Below are positions 27,533-37,258 of a DNA stretch of 64,000 nucleotides, piece by piece. The notes below the pieces were generated by a model that was not told where the DNA came from, searched no databases, and worked only from the letters and a program-made list of their open reading frames with translations. The position numbers and the translations under genes were made by a program. The DNA comes from Rhizobium sp. CF080 (GTDB taxonomy: Bacteria > Pseudomonadota > Alphaproteobacteria > Rhizobiales > Rhizobiaceae), in the NCBI RefSeq assembly GCF_000282095.2, contig NZ_AKKC02000002.1, forward strand, positions 620,001 to 684,000, read 5' to 3'. Position 1 is the stretch's first letter; every line of letters starts with the position of its first letter.

Positions 27533-29665
27533 TTATTCGGCGGCTTCGCCTTCAGCCTTCTTGACTTCCTGGCCGGTGGCCTGGTCAACGACCTTCATCG
27601 ACAGGCGAACCTTGCCGCGCTCGTCGAAGCCCATCAGCTTGACCCAGACCTTGTCGCCTTCCTTGACGACGTCCTGGGTCTTGGCAACGCGCTCGGAAGC
27701 GAGCTGCGAGATGTGCACGAGGCCGTCGCGGGCACCGAAGAAGTTCACGAAGGCGCCGAAGTCGGCGGTCTTGACGACCGTGCCTTCATAGATAGCACCG
27801 ACTTCCGGCTCGGCAACGATCGAGTGGATCCACTTGCGGGCCGCTTCGATTTCCTTGCCGGAAGACGAAGCGATCTTGACGGTGCCGTCGTCCTCGATGT
27901 TGATCTTGGCGCCGGTCTTTTCGACGATTTCGCGGATGACCTTGCCGCCCGAACCGATGACTTCGCGGATCTTGTCGACCGGGATGTTCATCACTTCGAT
28001 GCGCGGTGCGAATTCGCCGAGCTGGCCGCGGCTCTCGGTGATGGCATTGGCCATTTCGCCGAGGATGTGCTTGCGGCCGCCCTGTGCCTGACCGAGCGCG
28101 ACCTTCATGATCTCTTCGGTGATGCCGGCGATCTTGATGTCCATCTGCAGCGAGGTGATGCCGTCGGCAGTACCCGCGACCTTGAAGTCCATGTCGCCGA
28201 GGTGGTCTTCGTCGCCGAGGATGTCGGAGAGAACGGCGAAACGCTCACCTTCGAGGATGAGGCCCATGGCGATACCGGCAACCGGCTTGGCGAGCGGCAC
28301 GCCTGCGTCCATCAGAGCGAGCGAGGTGCCGCAGACGGTCGCCATCGAAGACGAGCCGTTGGACTCGGTGATTTCGGAGACGACGCGCAGCGTGTAGGGG
28401 AACTGCTCGACCGTCGGCAGCATCGGGCGAATGGCGCGCCATGCGAGCTTGCCATGGCCGATTTCGCGGCGGCCCGGGGAGCCCATGCGACCGGTTTCAC
28501 CGACCGAGTAGGGCGGGAAGTTGTAGTGAAGCAGGAAGCGTTCCTTGTACATGCCGGTGAGGCTGTCGACGTACTGCTCGTCCTCGCCGGTGCCGAGGGT
28601 GGCGACAACGATCGCCTGGGTCTCGCCGCGGGTGAAGAGGGCCGAACCGTGGGTGCGCGGCAGGATGCCGACTTCCGAGACGATCGGACGGACGGTTTCG
28701 AGGTCGCGGCCGTCGATACGGCTCTTGGTGTCGAGGATGTTCCAGCGAACGATCTTCGCCTGCAGGTGCTTGAAGACGGCGCCGATGACTTCGGCATTGT
28801 ACTTCGGCTCGACGCCTTCCGGGAAGAAGTGGGCCTTCACCTTCGCCTTGACGGCGTCGACGGCAGCGTACCGGTCAGCCTTCTGGGTGATCTTGTAGCC
28901 TTCGCGAAGCTCGGCTTCGAAATGCTGCAGCATTTCGGCTTCGAGTTCGGAATGATCTTCCGGTTCGAATTCGCGCGGCTCCTTGGCGGCGACTTCGGCG
29001 AGCTTGATGATCGCGTCGATGACCGGCTGGAAGCCGCGGTGGCCGAACATGACGGCACCGAGCATGACGTCTTCGTTGAGTTCCTTGGCTTCGGATTCAA
29101 CCATCAGGACGGCGTCCTGGGTGCCGGCAACGACGAGGTCGAGAACCGACTCGTCCATCTCGTCGAGATGCGGGTTGAGGACGTATTCGCCGTTGATGTA
29201 ACCGACGCGGGCGCCGCCGACCGGGCCCATGAAGGGAACACCGGAAAGGGTGAGTGCCGCCGAGGTGGCAACCATGGACAGGATGTCCGGGTTGTTCTCG
29301 AGGTCATGCTGGATAACCGTGACGACGACCTGGGTGTCGTTCTTGTAGCCTTCCGGGAACAGCGGGCGGATCGGGCGGTCGATCAGGCGGGAAACGAGGG
29401 TTTCGTTTTCGCTCGGACGACCTTCGCGCTTGAAATAGCCGCCCGGGATCTTGCCGGCGGCATAGGTCTTTTCCTGGTAGTTGACGGTGAGCGGGAAGAA
29501 GTCCTGGCCCGGCTTCGGAGCCTTGGCGGATACCACGGTCGCGAGAACGACGGTTTCGCCGTAGGTGGCCAGAACCGCGCCGTCAGCCTGGCGGGCGATC
29601 TTGCCCGTTTCCAGCCTCAGCGGGCGGCCTGCCCATTCGATTTCGACGGAATGTGTATTGAACAT
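27533..29665 (-). CDS. pnp: Polynucleotide phosphorylase
   Basis: A 710-residue 3'-5' exoribonuclease that phosphorolyses RNA and forms the degradosome core. Two RNase PH domains fill the first 550 residues; the active second one includes [20 protein letters not shown] with the catalytic aspartates. A KH domain follows ([20 protein letters not shown]) and then an S1 domain ([16 protein letters not shown] to GKVRLSMKV). The ATG giving [11 protein letters not shown] is chosen; the in-frame extension upstream of it has no coding look. It lies 338 bases downstream of rpsO on the same strand, the usual bacterial order. Confidence 0.97.
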   Translation of the reverse strand: MFNTHSVEIEWAGRPLRLETGKIARQADGAVLATYGETVVLATVVSAKAPKPGQDFFPLTVNYQEKTYAAGKIPGGYFKREGRPSENETLVSRLIDRPIRPLFPEGYKNDTQVVVTVIQHDLENNPDILSMVATSAALTLSGVPFMGPVGGARVGYINGEYVLNPHLDEMDESVLDLVVAGTQDAVLMVESEAKELNEDVMLGAVMFGHRGFQPVIDAIIKLAEVAAKEPREFEPEDHSELEAEMLQHFEAELREGYKITQKADRYAAVDAVKAKVKAHFFPEGVEPKYNAEVIGAVFKHLQAKIVRWNILDTKSRIDGRDLETVRPIVSEVGILPRTHGSALFTRGETQAIVVATLGTGEDEQYVDSLTGMYKERFLLHYNFPPYSVGETGRMGSPGRREIGHGKLAWRAIRPMLPTVEQFPYTLRVVSEITESNGSSSMATVCGTSLALMDAGVPLAKPVAGIAMGLILEGERFAVLSDILGDEDHLGDMDFKVAGTADGITSLQMDIKIAGITEEIMKVALGQAQGGRKHILGEMANAITESRGQLGEFAPRIEVMNIPVDKIREVIGSGGKVIREIVEKTGAKINIEDDGTVKIASSSGKEIEAARKWIHSIVAEPEVGAIYEGTVVKTADFGAFVNFFGARDGLVHISQLASERVAKTQDVVKEGDKVWVKLMGFDERGKVRLSMKVVDQATGQEVKKAEGEAAE

Positions 29666-30003
29666 GTCTTGTCCTTCAATGCGGGAGCACACGCATCGCC
29701 GATATCGGGCGCAGCGCACAGTCGACCGCAATCAATGTGACACATCATGGGCAAGACAACGGGAGGCTTTGCGTTTTCGGTCTCCTCAAAAGGAGCCGCG
29801 GCTAAAGCCCCGAGGGCTTTGGCCGAAAGCATCCGGCAATCCTGCCCCATGACAGGTCAACGGTTTGTTTGGCAGATCCGGCCCATCCGGGTCCGCCGGG
29901 ATTTTTACCGTGCAGGTCTCAGGGCACGGTTCCAGCGTTTCATCGGGACCAGGCCCGAAAAGGCGTCCGGCGGGCACTGTTGCCAGTCCCGCCGGAAGAT
30001 TTG
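29666..30003 (-). other. 338-base rpsO–pnp intergenic region
   Basis: No gene is seen. On the minus strand it holds the rpsO terminator, a second stem near 29800-29823 (GCTAAAGCCC with GGGCTTTGGC, one mismatch) followed by a short CCTTTTG, and the pnp leader. In enterobacteria the equivalent leader carries an RNase III site for pnp autoregulation; the second stem could play that part, but nothing proves it. Confidence 0.5.
29961..29996 (-). terminator. Candidate rpsO terminator
   Basis: A nine-base perfect stem (TCCGGCGGG, 13-base loop, CCCGCCGGA) starts seven bases past the rpsO stop on the minus strand and is followed by CGCCTTTTC. The T run is short, so readthrough into pnp is likely. Confidence 0.7.
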
Positions 30004-30273
30004 TTAGCGGCGAATGCCCAGGCTGGTGATCAGCTTGGTATAGCGGCCTTCGTCCTTCTTCTTGAGATAGTCAAGAAGCGAGCGGCGGCTCGAAACCATC
30101 GTCAGCAGGCCACGACGGGAATGGTTGTCCTTCTTGTGGCCTTTGAAATGTTCGGTCAGGTTGTTGATGCGCTCGGTCAGGATCGCAACCTGGACTTCCG
30201 GAGAACCGGTGTCGCCTTCGACAGTTGCATATTCCTTGATCAGCGCAGTCTTACGCTCGGCAGTGATCGACAT
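30004..30273 (-). CDS. rpsO: 30S ribosomal protein S15
   Basis: An 89-residue ribosomal protein of standard length. It starts [15 protein letters not shown] and has the S15 core [40 protein letters not shown] and the end [12 protein letters not shown]. It binds the central domain of 16S rRNA. It lies between truB and pnp, as in most Proteobacteria. A GGAT ribosome site sits before the ATG. Confidence 0.98.
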   Translation of the reverse strand: MSITAERKTALIKEYATVEGDTGSPEVQVAILTERINNLTEHFKGHKKDNHSRRGLLTMVSSRRSLLDYLKKKDEGRYTKLITSLGIRR

Positions 30274-30428
30274 CGGATGATCCTTTCTTTTGAGAGGAAA
30301 CAGGGACGCCAAAGGCCGGGATGTCGTCCAGCATTGGCCGTGAACGCAAAATGAGTGCCAGAGGCCGCCTTCTTGCTGGCGCTGCCTATAAACCATTCAT
30401 GCCCGGATTGGAAGAGCGGATGTTTCGC

Positions 30429-31358
30429 TCAGCCGAACACCCGCTTCGGCCTGAATTCGCCCTGACCGATCTCGCCGATGGCGATCAGCTTGCCGCGGAC
30501 CGTCGCATAGGCCTCCGCCTCCGCAAGCGGTGCATCGCGCCCGCGCAGGATGACCGGATTGCCCATCTTCAGCCGGTGAGCCTGGTCGTCGGTAATCGGC
30601 AGGTGCGGCAGGCTGGAAAGGGCTTCGGCAGTATCGATCAGGAATGCATCGAGCGCTGCCAGGCGCTCTTCGCGGTCCTCGATTTCCTCGAGCGCCACGA
30701 GATCGGCCAATGGCACCATCTTTTCCTCGGCAAACGGCGCGACAAAGGTGCGGCGCAATTCGGAGATATGGCCGTAGCAGCCGAGGTCCCGGCCGAAATC
30801 GCGGGCAAGCGCGCGCACATAGGTGCCCTTGCCGCACTCCACCTCGAAATGCGCCTTGTCGGCGGTCACGCCAAGCAGCGTCAGCCGGAAGATCTCCACT
30901 TCACGGGAAGGGATATCGACCGTCTCGCCGTCGCGGGCGAGGTCGTAGGCGCGTTCGCCGGCAATCTTGATGGCAGAGAACTGCGGCGGGATCTGGCTGA
31001 TCGTGCCGGTATATTTCGGCAGGAGATCGCGGATCGACTGTTCGTCGGGACGCGTGTCCGAGGAGGCCGTCACCTCGCCTTCGAGGTCGTCGGTCGAGCG
31101 CTCTTCGCCCCAGCTGACGGCGAATTCATAGATCTTGCGGCCGTCCATGACGTAGGGCACGGTCTTGGTCGCATCGCCGAGCGCGATCGGCAGCATGCCC
31201 GAGGCGAGCGGATCGAGCGTGCCGGCGTGGCCGGCCTTCTGGGCGTTGAACAGCCACTTGATCTTGGAGACGGCTTCGGTCGAGCCGAAATCAATCGGCT
31301 TGTCGAGGATCAGCCAGCCGGAAACCGGGCGGCCCTTTGGTTTGCGGGGTTTGGACAT
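30429..31358 (-). CDS. truB: tRNA pseudouridine-55 synthase TruB
   Basis: A 309-residue pseudouridine synthase that modifies U55 in the T-loop of tRNAs. The start has [18 protein letters not shown], and the catalytic aspartate is in [17 protein letters not shown] near residue 44. A conserved block [17 protein letters not shown] follows, and a C-terminal PUA-like extension is present. It lies 12 bases after rbfA and 155 bases before rpsO on the same strand. Confidence 0.97.
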   Translation of the reverse strand: MSKPRKPKGRPVSGWLILDKPIDFGSTEAVSKIKWLFNAQKAGHAGTLDPLASGMLPIALGDATKTVPYVMDGRKIYEFAVSWGEERSTDDLEGEVTASSDTRPDEQSIRDLLPKYTGTISQIPPQFSAIKIAGERAYDLARDGETVDIPSREVEIFRLTLLGVTADKAHFEVECGKGTYVRALARDFGRDLGCYGHISELRRTFVAPFAEEKMVPLADLVALEEIEDREERLAALDAFLIDTAEALSSLPHLPITDDQAHRLKMGNPVILRGRDAPLAEAEAYATVRGKLIAIGEIGQGEFRPKRVFG

Positions 31359-31370
31359 GCGTTCTCTTGA

Positions 31371-31778
31371 TTATTCTTTGTCTTCACTATCGCCGTCGAG
31401 ATCCCGCTGGACCTCCGGCGAGCGCAGCAGCTCATCGATCTTCTTGTAGTTGTCGAAGCTGGTATCGTCACGGAAGCGGACTTCCGGCATGTATTTCATC
31501 TGCCGAAGCTGGCCGCCGATACGGCCACGGATGTATTTGGCGTTGCGGTTCAGCGCCTCGATGACCGCCGCATGATCCGGCAGGCCGAGGGGCGTCACAT
31601 AGGCCGTTGCGATCTTCAGGTCCGTCGACATGCGCACTTCGGACACCGAGATCACGGTCTTTTCGATGAGGTCGTCGCGCACTTCGCCGCGCTGCAGGAC
31701 CTGGGTTATGGCGGCGCGGACCTGTTCGCCAACGCGAAGCATGCGCTGGGAAGGCGCCGAGGATGTTGGCTTGCTCAT
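31371..31778 (-). CDS. rbfA: 30S ribosome-binding factor RbfA
   Basis: A 135-residue KH-fold ribosome maturation factor. Landmarks are [22 protein letters not shown] near the N-terminus, [23 protein letters not shown] in the middle and [21 protein letters not shown] at the C-terminus. It helps mature the 5' end of 16S rRNA during cold growth. truB follows, but infB, the usual upstream neighbour, is missing: the next gene upstream is part of the chemosensory locus. Confidence 0.96.
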   Translation of the reverse strand: MSKPTSSAPSQRMLRVGEQVRAAITQVLQRGEVRDDLIEKTVISVSEVRMSTDLKIATAYVTPLGLPDHAAVIEALNRNAKYIRGRIGGQLRQMKYMPEVRFRDDTSFDNYKKIDELLRSPEVQRDLDGDSEDKE

Positions 31779-31942
31779 TGTGTTTCTCTTCTAGAGCACT
31801 TGCGGGGTTCGTCCCGTATTCCAAGCGCTGCGTCAGCAAAGGCGGTCACATGACCCAGGCGCGCCCAAAGGTCAAGGCGCCGCCTTCGCTTTATCTTAAC
31901 AGGCTGGGCTGCCGAATGCAGCTCCCAACCGGCTCCCGCCCA

Positions 31943-33676
31943 TCAAAACAGGGCGTCGTCGATGTCGTCGTCCGACATGGTGGTTGCGACGGCGGCGGCT
32001 TCCACCGGCGGCGCGGTGCCAAGCACTGCGGCATGCAGTTCGCGTTCGGTCACCATGGTATAAAGACGGGCAATGCGTCCACCAACTTCGGCAAGCGCCC
32101 CTTCGAGACCCGGCGCTTCGAAGACGTCCTCGTGAAGGTCCATCTCGTTGGCGCAGGAGCGCAGCACTTCGCCGAGTTCGGCGTTGAAGTTTAACCGGGC
32201 GAGCGAGATATCCATTTCGCCGACAGCTGTCCTGCTCTGATCGCCGAGCGCCAGCATCTGGGCATCCATCCGGTCGCCGACGGAGCGGATGTTTTCAAGC
32301 GCATTTTCAAGGCGCTGATCCAGGCTCTGTTCGCCCTCTTCAGCCTGCACGCTGGTCAGCTTGTTGGCGGCGATTTCGAGTGTCTGGAGCTCGGTCAGGA
32401 TCTTTTCGGCCGTTTCATCGAGGGCCGCTGCGAAGTTGCGCAGTTCGGCGGTCACGACGTTGATCGCCCTGCCCTCTTCCCCGATCTTGCTGCAGCGCAG
32501 GTTGGTGTTGAGCGCCATGTAATGGATATCGGTGCGCACGACCTTGACCGTGCTGATGCCCTCGAGAAGTTCTCGGACGGTATCGCTGGTCGACCGGCTG
32601 AGCTCGCTGGCATGGTGGGCGACATCCTCGATTTCGCGCACGGCGCCGCGGGCGGCGGCCACGCCGTTCTCGAGCTGCCGGATCGCATTGTCGTTGTCGC
32701 CGCTGCCGGTATCGGTCATCGTCGCGCGCAGGGCCTCGATCTGCGACAGATCGGACCGGAAGCTTGCGACGATGGCGACGATCTTTGCGGTATCACGATC
32801 GAAATCGGCGATGGATTGATTGAGCTGCAACGACACGAGCTTGCGGATGATCAGCGACAGGCTTTCGCGCTGGTCGCCGTTGAGCCCCGCGGCGTCCGGC
32901 GACTCCAGATATTCCGAAAGGATGCGCAGGCTCGACTGGCAATGTTCGATGCGCTGGCGGGTAATGTCGCCGACCTGCATGGCCGACAGCGTCGAGGCGA
33001 GCTTCGATTGGATGCCGCCGGCGACGGCACGTACCCTCGCGGCGCGTTCTACAAGCAGCTTGCGGTGCTTGCCGATCTCCGTTGCACCGTTGGAAAGACC
33101 CGAAACGATCTGCGGCACCGTTTCGTCATAGCTTGCGAGGATCGCCTTTCCCTTGGTCATCACTGGGCCCAGGCCGTGACCGAGCGTACTCAGCTTGCCG
33201 GCCAGATCGTTGACCTGGCGTGATCCTTCCTGGATCCTTGCGAGGATTTCCTCCGCGAAGCCGGCGAAATCGGCAATGCCGGCGCCGGTGATCTTGGCGG
33301 TCACGGCGAACGTGCGCAGATAGCGCAGCGTTTCCTGCATGTCCTCGATCTGTGGCCGGAGCTTCCGCTCGGCGCAGGCAATTTCCTGGAAGCCGACCTG
33401 GCGTCCGGATTCGAGCCGGGTCAGGTGGGACAGGCGCTCGACCGTGCTCTTCAGCTCGGCCATCGTGGCATTGGCCGTTCCTTCATCCAGCGAACCGGTC
33501 AACTGGTCGAGGGACGCAATCAGCTTGTTCAGCACGTCGAGGATCGACAGAAGTGCGGCCCCGCCATCGAGAAAGCGTTCCTCGATACGCGAGCGTGCCG
33601 TTTCCATCCGGTCGACAAAGGCGAACACGCCTGTCGAACTCTCTGCAACGTTGAAAATGGATGCCCTGACAGCCAC
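31943..33676 (-). CDS. Soluble chemoreceptor-like protein with a degenerate signalling tip
   Basis: A 577-residue, mostly helical protein with no signal peptide or membrane segment. Near residues 390-420 it has a stretch, IHYMALNTNLRCSKIGEEG then RAINVVTAELRNFA, that lines up with the hairpin tip of chemoreceptors ([16 protein letters not shown] then [14 protein letters not shown] in the receptors nearby). Several kinase- and CheW-contacting positions differ: AAVEAARA has become TNLRCSKI. The flanks are long coiled coils and the end is acidic (MSDDDIDDALF). It is divergent from the che operon across 336 bases. It may be a cytoplasmic receptor or scaffold for that array; I know no characterised counterpart. 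Confidence 0.7.
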   Translation of the reverse strand: MAVRASIFNVAESSTGVFAFVDRMETARSRIEERFLDGGAALLSILDVLNKLIASLDQLTGSLDEGTANATMAELKSTVERLSHLTRLESGRQVGFQEIACAERKLRPQIEDMQETLRYLRTFAVTAKITGAGIADFAGFAEEILARIQEGSRQVNDLAGKLSTLGHGLGPVMTKGKAILASYDETVPQIVSGLSNGATEIGKHRKLLVERAARVRAVAGGIQSKLASTLSAMQVGDITRQRIEHCQSSLRILSEYLESPDAAGLNGDQRESLSLIIRKLVSLQLNQSIADFDRDTAKIVAIVASFRSDLSQIEALRATMTDTGSGDNDNAIRQLENGVAAARGAVREIEDVAHHASELSRSTSDTVRELLEGISTVKVVRTDIHYMALNTNLRCSKIGEEGRAINVVTAELRNFAAALDETAEKILTELQTLEIAANKLTSVQAEEGEQSLDQRLENALENIRSVGDRMDAQMLALGDQSRTAVGEMDISLARLNFNAELGEVLRSCANEMDLHEDVFEAPGLEGALAEVGGRIARLYTMVTERELHAAVLGTAPPVEAAAVATTMSDDDIDDALF

Positions 33677-34012
33677 TTTGCCTCACCTTTCGGGTCCCGC
33701 GGGACCTCTGCCTGCTGAAGATCGCGACGATGAACTCGTCTGTGTTGTTTTGGGACAGCCCCGCACCAGCGAGTTCGTGGCATGGTTCCGTCCTGCGTGA
33801 GAACACTCTGAGCGACGAGGAGTTAATTCCCGTAGAATCCGGCATTCCCATTTGCGACTTGTGGTTAATGTTTCCGCCCCCAAGCGAGGCGAAATACAAC
33901 CTATCAGTATTGTTTCGCGAAAAGTCGCCATGGCGGATTAACTCGTGATTAACGATGTAAGTCCAAATTTAGCCAGCTATTTCAGCTTTTTCGGAAATAT
34001 ATTGAGGTAAGA
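33677..34012. promoter_or_regulatory. 336-base divergent control region of the chemosensory locus
   Basis: No gene is seen here. The region is AT-rich relative to its surroundings. It contains a perfect CtrA-type box (33938-33953), a TTTCGCGAAA palindrome (about 33913-33922) and further TTAA half-sites near 33822 and 33864. GAGGT before 34013 is the ribosome site of the STAS gene. Confidence 0.7.
33938..33953 (+). promoter_or_regulatory. CtrA-type binding box
   Basis: TTAACTCGTGATTAAC fits the alphaproteobacterial CtrA full-site consensus TTAA-N7-TTAAC with no mismatch. It is 60 bases before the first gene of the che operon. The match is exact, but binding is not shown. Confidence 0.7.
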
Positions 34013-34342
34013 ATGCCTGCTTCCGATGTTAAAGGGGATTATCTTCGCCTGCCGCAGAACCTGACCGTTCGCGCAATCACCATTGTCCAGCAGGAAATGC
34101 TGCAATTTCTCGACAAGACTGCGTCCGCAACCATCGAACTCGACGATGATTGCCAAGTGGACATCAGCTTCATCCAACTCATGGAAGCGGCACGCATCTA
34201 TGCCGGTTCAGCCGGAAAACACATCGCGTTGGCCCGTCCCGCCAGCGGGCCAACGCTCGATGTCCTGAAGCGCAGCGGCTTCCTCGAAGGAATGTCCGCT
34301 GAAGACCTTAAATTCTGGCTTCATCAAGGGGGAATTCAATGA
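34013..34342 (+). CDS. STAS-domain protein of the chemosensory operon
   Basis: A 109-residue single STAS domain (anti-sigma-factor-antagonist fold). The loop DDDCQVDISFIQLMEAAR aligns with the VDxSG-x-x-L loop that is phosphorylated in SpoIIAA-like proteins; Asp50 and Ser52 are present. It is the first gene of the che operon and its stop overlaps the cheY ATG by four bases. Such proteins occur ahead of CheY-CheA in some alternative chemosensory systems. The partner and phosphorylation state are unknown. Confidence 0.85.
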   Translation: MPASDVKGDYLRLPQNLTVRAITIVQQEMLQFLDKTASATIELDDDCQVDISFIQLMEAARIYAGSAGKHIALARPASGPTLDVLKRSGFLEGMSAEDLKFWLHQGGIQ

Positions 34343-34707
34343 GCGCCAGCATCCTAACAGTCGACGATTCCGCCAGCATCCGGCTGACGACGCGCGTCGC
34401 GCTCAGTAATGCCGGGTACCAGATCACCGAGGCCGTCGACGGCATGGACGGGATCGCCAAACTCAGCGCCAGCCAGTTCGACCTGATCGTCACCGATCTC
34501 AACATGCCGAACATGGACGGCCTGACGATGATCCGAGAGCTGCGCAAGATGCCGGCCCATATGGGCGTTCCGGTCATCTTCCTGACCACGGAATCCGACA
34601 ACGACATCAAGCAGGAAGCCAAGGCCGCCGGCGCCACCGGCTGGCTCACCAAGCCTTTCGACCCGGAAAGCCTGGTCAAGATCGTCCGAAAGGTGCTTGG
34701 CAAATGA
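34339..34707 (+). CDS. cheY: Single-domain response regulator CheY
   Basis: A 122-residue receiver domain. It has the acid pair Asp9-Asp10, phosphoacceptor Asp53 (LIVTDLNMPNMDGL), the switch threonines (VIFLTTESD) and conserved lysine (WLTKPFDP). It overlaps both the STAS gene and cheA by four bases, so it is co-produced with the kinase. It is the only stand-alone CheY of the locus. With no phosphatase CheZ nearby, it may act as output or as phosphate sink. Confidence 0.95.
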   Translation: MSASILTVDDSASIRLTTRVALSNAGYQITEAVDGMDGIAKLSASQFDLIVTDLNMPNMDGLTMIRELRKMPAHMGVPVIFLTTESDNDIKQEAKAAGATGWLTKPFDPESLVKIVRKVLGK

Positions 34708-36722
34708 GCTTTCCCGATCCTATCGCGGTTTTCAGGACAGAAGCGGCCGAGCTTCTGGAACAGATCGAAGCAGGGCTTCTCGACCTGAACGTAAACCTCG
34801 GCGACAAGGATCAGGTGGACGCGGTCTTCCGCGGCCTCCACACGTTGAAGGGTTCGGGCGCCATGTTCGGCTTCGATGCCCTTGCCGCTTTCACCCATCA
34901 CTGCGAAACGGCCTTCGACCGCGTCCGCAAGGGCGAGGTTCCGGCAACCCAGGAACTGGTCACCGCAGTTCTGGAAGCCAAGGATCACATGCGTGCCCTG
35001 GTCGACACGCCGAATGGCGACCATGAGGCAACCGGCGAAGCGCTTCTCGCCAACCTGCGCGCCGCCGTCGATGGCGCCAACAGCCCGGGTGCGGGCAGCC
35101 CCGCCAAGGCTGCGCCGGGTCAGAACCATTTCAAGATCCGCTTCAGCCTGCCGCAGAACGCGATGGCAAACGGCACCAATCCGCTGCCGCTTCTCGACGA
35201 ACTGCGCGAGCTTGGCGAATGCACGATCGTGGCAGACCGTTCCGCCATCCCATCGCTCGACCTGCTGGCCCCGACCGATCTCTATATCTCCTGGGAAGTC
35301 GAGCTTCTGACCACCCAACCGCGCTCGGCGATCGACGACGTGTTCATTTTCGTCATGGACGAGATGCAGCTCGACGTCGTCACGGTGGACGTGCCAGTTG
35401 CCGCGGCCAAGACGCCGGCCAGGACCGAAGCCCCGGCTGCGGCACCCCAGCCCGCCCAGCCTGTTGCGGTGGCACCGGTTGCCGCCCCGCAGGCGGCGGC
35501 ACCTGCGCCGATCGCTCCGGCTCCTGTCGAGGCAAAGCAGAACAAGGCCTCCGAAAACGTCCGCGTCCCCGCCGAAAAGCTCGACGAGCTGATGGACCGG
35601 GTCGGCGAACTCGTCATCGCCCAGTCGCGCCTCAGCCAGCTTGCAGGCGGCAGCGGCGATCTGCAGCTGCGGGCCGTCTCGGAAGACGTGGAACGCCTTT
35701 CCGGCGAGTTGCGCGACACGATGATGATCCTGCGCATGGTGCCGGTCGCCCATCTCTTCAGCCGTTTCCGCCGGCTGGTGCACGACCTGTCGCATGAAAC
35801 CGGCAAGACGATCGAGCTGGTGACCGAGGGCGAAACCACGGAAGTCGACAAGAGCGTCATCGAGCGCCTCGCCGATCCGCTGGTGCATCTGGTGCGCAAC
35901 TCCTGCGACCACGGTCTCGAAACGCCCGAGGAACGCCTTGCGGCCGGCAAGTCGGAAGCGGGCCACATCCTGCTTTCCGCCCGCCAGCAGGGCGGCGAAG
36001 TCATCATCACCATCAAGGACGACGGACGCGGCATCAACAAGGAACGGGTGCGCGCCAAAGCGGAATCCTCGGGTCTGATTGCGCCGAACGCCAACCTGAC
36101 CGACCAGGAGCTCTACCAGCTGATCTTCCAGCCCGGCTTCTCGACGGCCCAGACGGTCACCAACCTCTCCGGCCGCGGTGTCGGCATGGATGTGGTCAAG
36201 CGGACGATCGACGCGTTGCGCGGCACGATCAACGTCGCAAGCCATCCGGGCAAGGGTTCCGAGATCTCGCTCGCCATCCCACTGACGCTCGCCATCATCG
36301 ACGGCCTGCTCGTGCGGGTCGGCGCCGGCCGCTATGTCATTCCGCTCTCGGCGGTCGAGGAATGCCTCGAGCTCTCGATCGAAGAGGACATGCGTTCGCG
36401 CGGCCGCAGCTTCATCTCGCTACGCGACAGCCTCGTGCCGTTCCTCAGGCTTCGCGACCTCTTCCGTACCGGCACCAAGCCGGATCCCTTCCAGAAGGTG
36501 GTCGTCATCTCGACGGGTTCCGAACGGGTGGGCCTGGTCGTCGACCAGATCATCGGCGATCACCAGACCGTCATCAAGGGCATGTCGAAACTGCACCATG
36601 ACGTCGCGACCTTCTCGGGCGCGACCATCCTCGGCGACGGGGACGTGGCGCTGATCCTCGACGTCGGCCATCTCGTGGCGGAAGGACAACAACAGGAGGC
36701 GCATCTGCGCGCGGCCGGATGA
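34704..36722 (+). CDS. cheA: Chemotaxis histidine kinase CheA
   Basis: A 672-residue kinase. The HPt domain (about 1-105) has the phosphorylated His46 in FRGLHTLKGSGAMFGF. A CheY-binding-type P2 region (about 135-225) and an Ala/Pro-rich linker (about 230-275) follow. The dimerisation helices begin at RVPAEKLDELMDRVGELVIAQ. The ATP domain has N-box HLVRNSCDHGLETPEER, G1 DDGRGIN and G2 NLSGRGVGMDVVKR. The C-terminal CheW-like domain (DGLLVRVGAGRYVIPLSAVEE) docks to the receptor array. It overlaps cheY and cheW by four bases each. Confidence 0.97.
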   Translation: MSFPDPIAVFRTEAAELLEQIEAGLLDLNVNLGDKDQVDAVFRGLHTLKGSGAMFGFDALAAFTHHCETAFDRVRKGEVPATQELVTAVLEAKDHMRALVDTPNGDHEATGEALLANLRAAVDGANSPGAGSPAKAAPGQNHFKIRFSLPQNAMANGTNPLPLLDELRELGECTIVADRSAIPSLDLLAPTDLYISWEVELLTTQPRSAIDDVFIFVMDEMQLDVVTVDVPVAAAKTPARTEAPAAAPQPAQPVAVAPVAAPQAAAPAPIAPAPVEAKQNKASENVRVPAEKLDELMDRVGELVIAQSRLSQLAGGSGDLQLRAVSEDVERLSGELRDTMMILRMVPVAHLFSRFRRLVHDLSHETGKTIELVTEGETTEVDKSVIERLADPLVHLVRNSCDHGLETPEERLAAGKSEAGHILLSARQQGGEVIITIKDDGRGINKERVRAKAESSGLIAPNANLTDQELYQLIFQPGFSTAQTVTNLSGRGVGMDVVKRTIDALRGTINVASHPGKGSEISLAIPLTLAIIDGLLVRVGAGRYVIPLSAVEECLELSIEEDMRSRGRSFISLRDSLVPFLRLRDLFRTGTKPDPFQKVVVISTGSERVGLVVDQIIGDHQTVIKGMSKLHHDVATFSGATILGDGDVALILDVGHLVAEGQQQEAHLRAAG

Positions 36723-37234
36723 ACGAAGCAGTCAGAAAGATCTCCGAAAACCTTTGGGACGGCCGCGAAGAGCTGGAAGTCCTGACATTCGACATCGCCG
36801 GCGAGATGTTCGCGCTGGAAGCCGTGAGCGTACAGGAAATCCTCGATCTCCTGCCCGAGACCATGGTGCCCGGCGCAAAAGCCTTCGTCGGCAGCGTCAT
36901 CAACTTCCGGGGCAAGGTCATTCCACTTGCCGACATCCGGCTTGCATTCGGCATGGAAGCGACGAAGCCGACAATCGACAGCCGGATCATCGTCATCTCG
37001 ATCAACATCGATGGCGAACCGGTTCTTGCGGGCATCCGTACAGACAAAGTGCATGAAGTTACGACCCTGCTCCGCGCCGCCGGCGAGCCGCCGCCGAGCG
37101 TGGGCATGCGCTGGCGGCCGGATTTCATCGATTGCCTCGTCAAGCGGGGGGCGGAATTCATCATCCTCCCCAATCTTCAGGTGATCTTCTCCGCCCAACA
37201 CGACCATTCCGCGACCGGGGCTTCCCACGGTTGA
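36719..37234 (+). CDS. cheW: CheW adaptor, first copy
   Basis: A 171-residue coupling protein with the SH3-like double fold. Landmarks are LEVLTFDIAGEMFALEAVSVQEIL, the glycine/arginine loop VGSVINFRGKVIPLADIRLAFGM and the C-terminal half with IRTDKVHEVTTL. It bridges chemoreceptors and CheA. It overlaps cheA by four bases and precedes the receptor genes. It differs clearly from the second CheW in this operon, so the two may serve different array positions or receptors. Confidence 0.93.
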   Translation: MNEAVRKISENLWDGREELEVLTFDIAGEMFALEAVSVQEILDLLPETMVPGAKAFVGSVINFRGKVIPLADIRLAFGMEATKPTIDSRIIVISINIDGEPVLAGIRTDKVHEVTTLLRAAGEPPPSVGMRWRPDFIDCLVKRGAEFIILPNLQVIFSAQHDHSATGASHG

Positions 37235-37258
37235 CCACCCCTTCGATGGAGTCAGAAA

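Noticed and set aside
27713..29740. Long open frame on the plus strand opposite pnp (675 codons)
   Set aside because: Composition is the low-complexity Asp/Gly/Val pattern expected from an antisense frame; pnp is certain.
34308..36245. Long open frame on the minus strand opposite cheA (645 codons)
   Set aside because: It mirrors cheA codon structure in a high-GC genome, has no recognisable domain, and cheA has full motifs.
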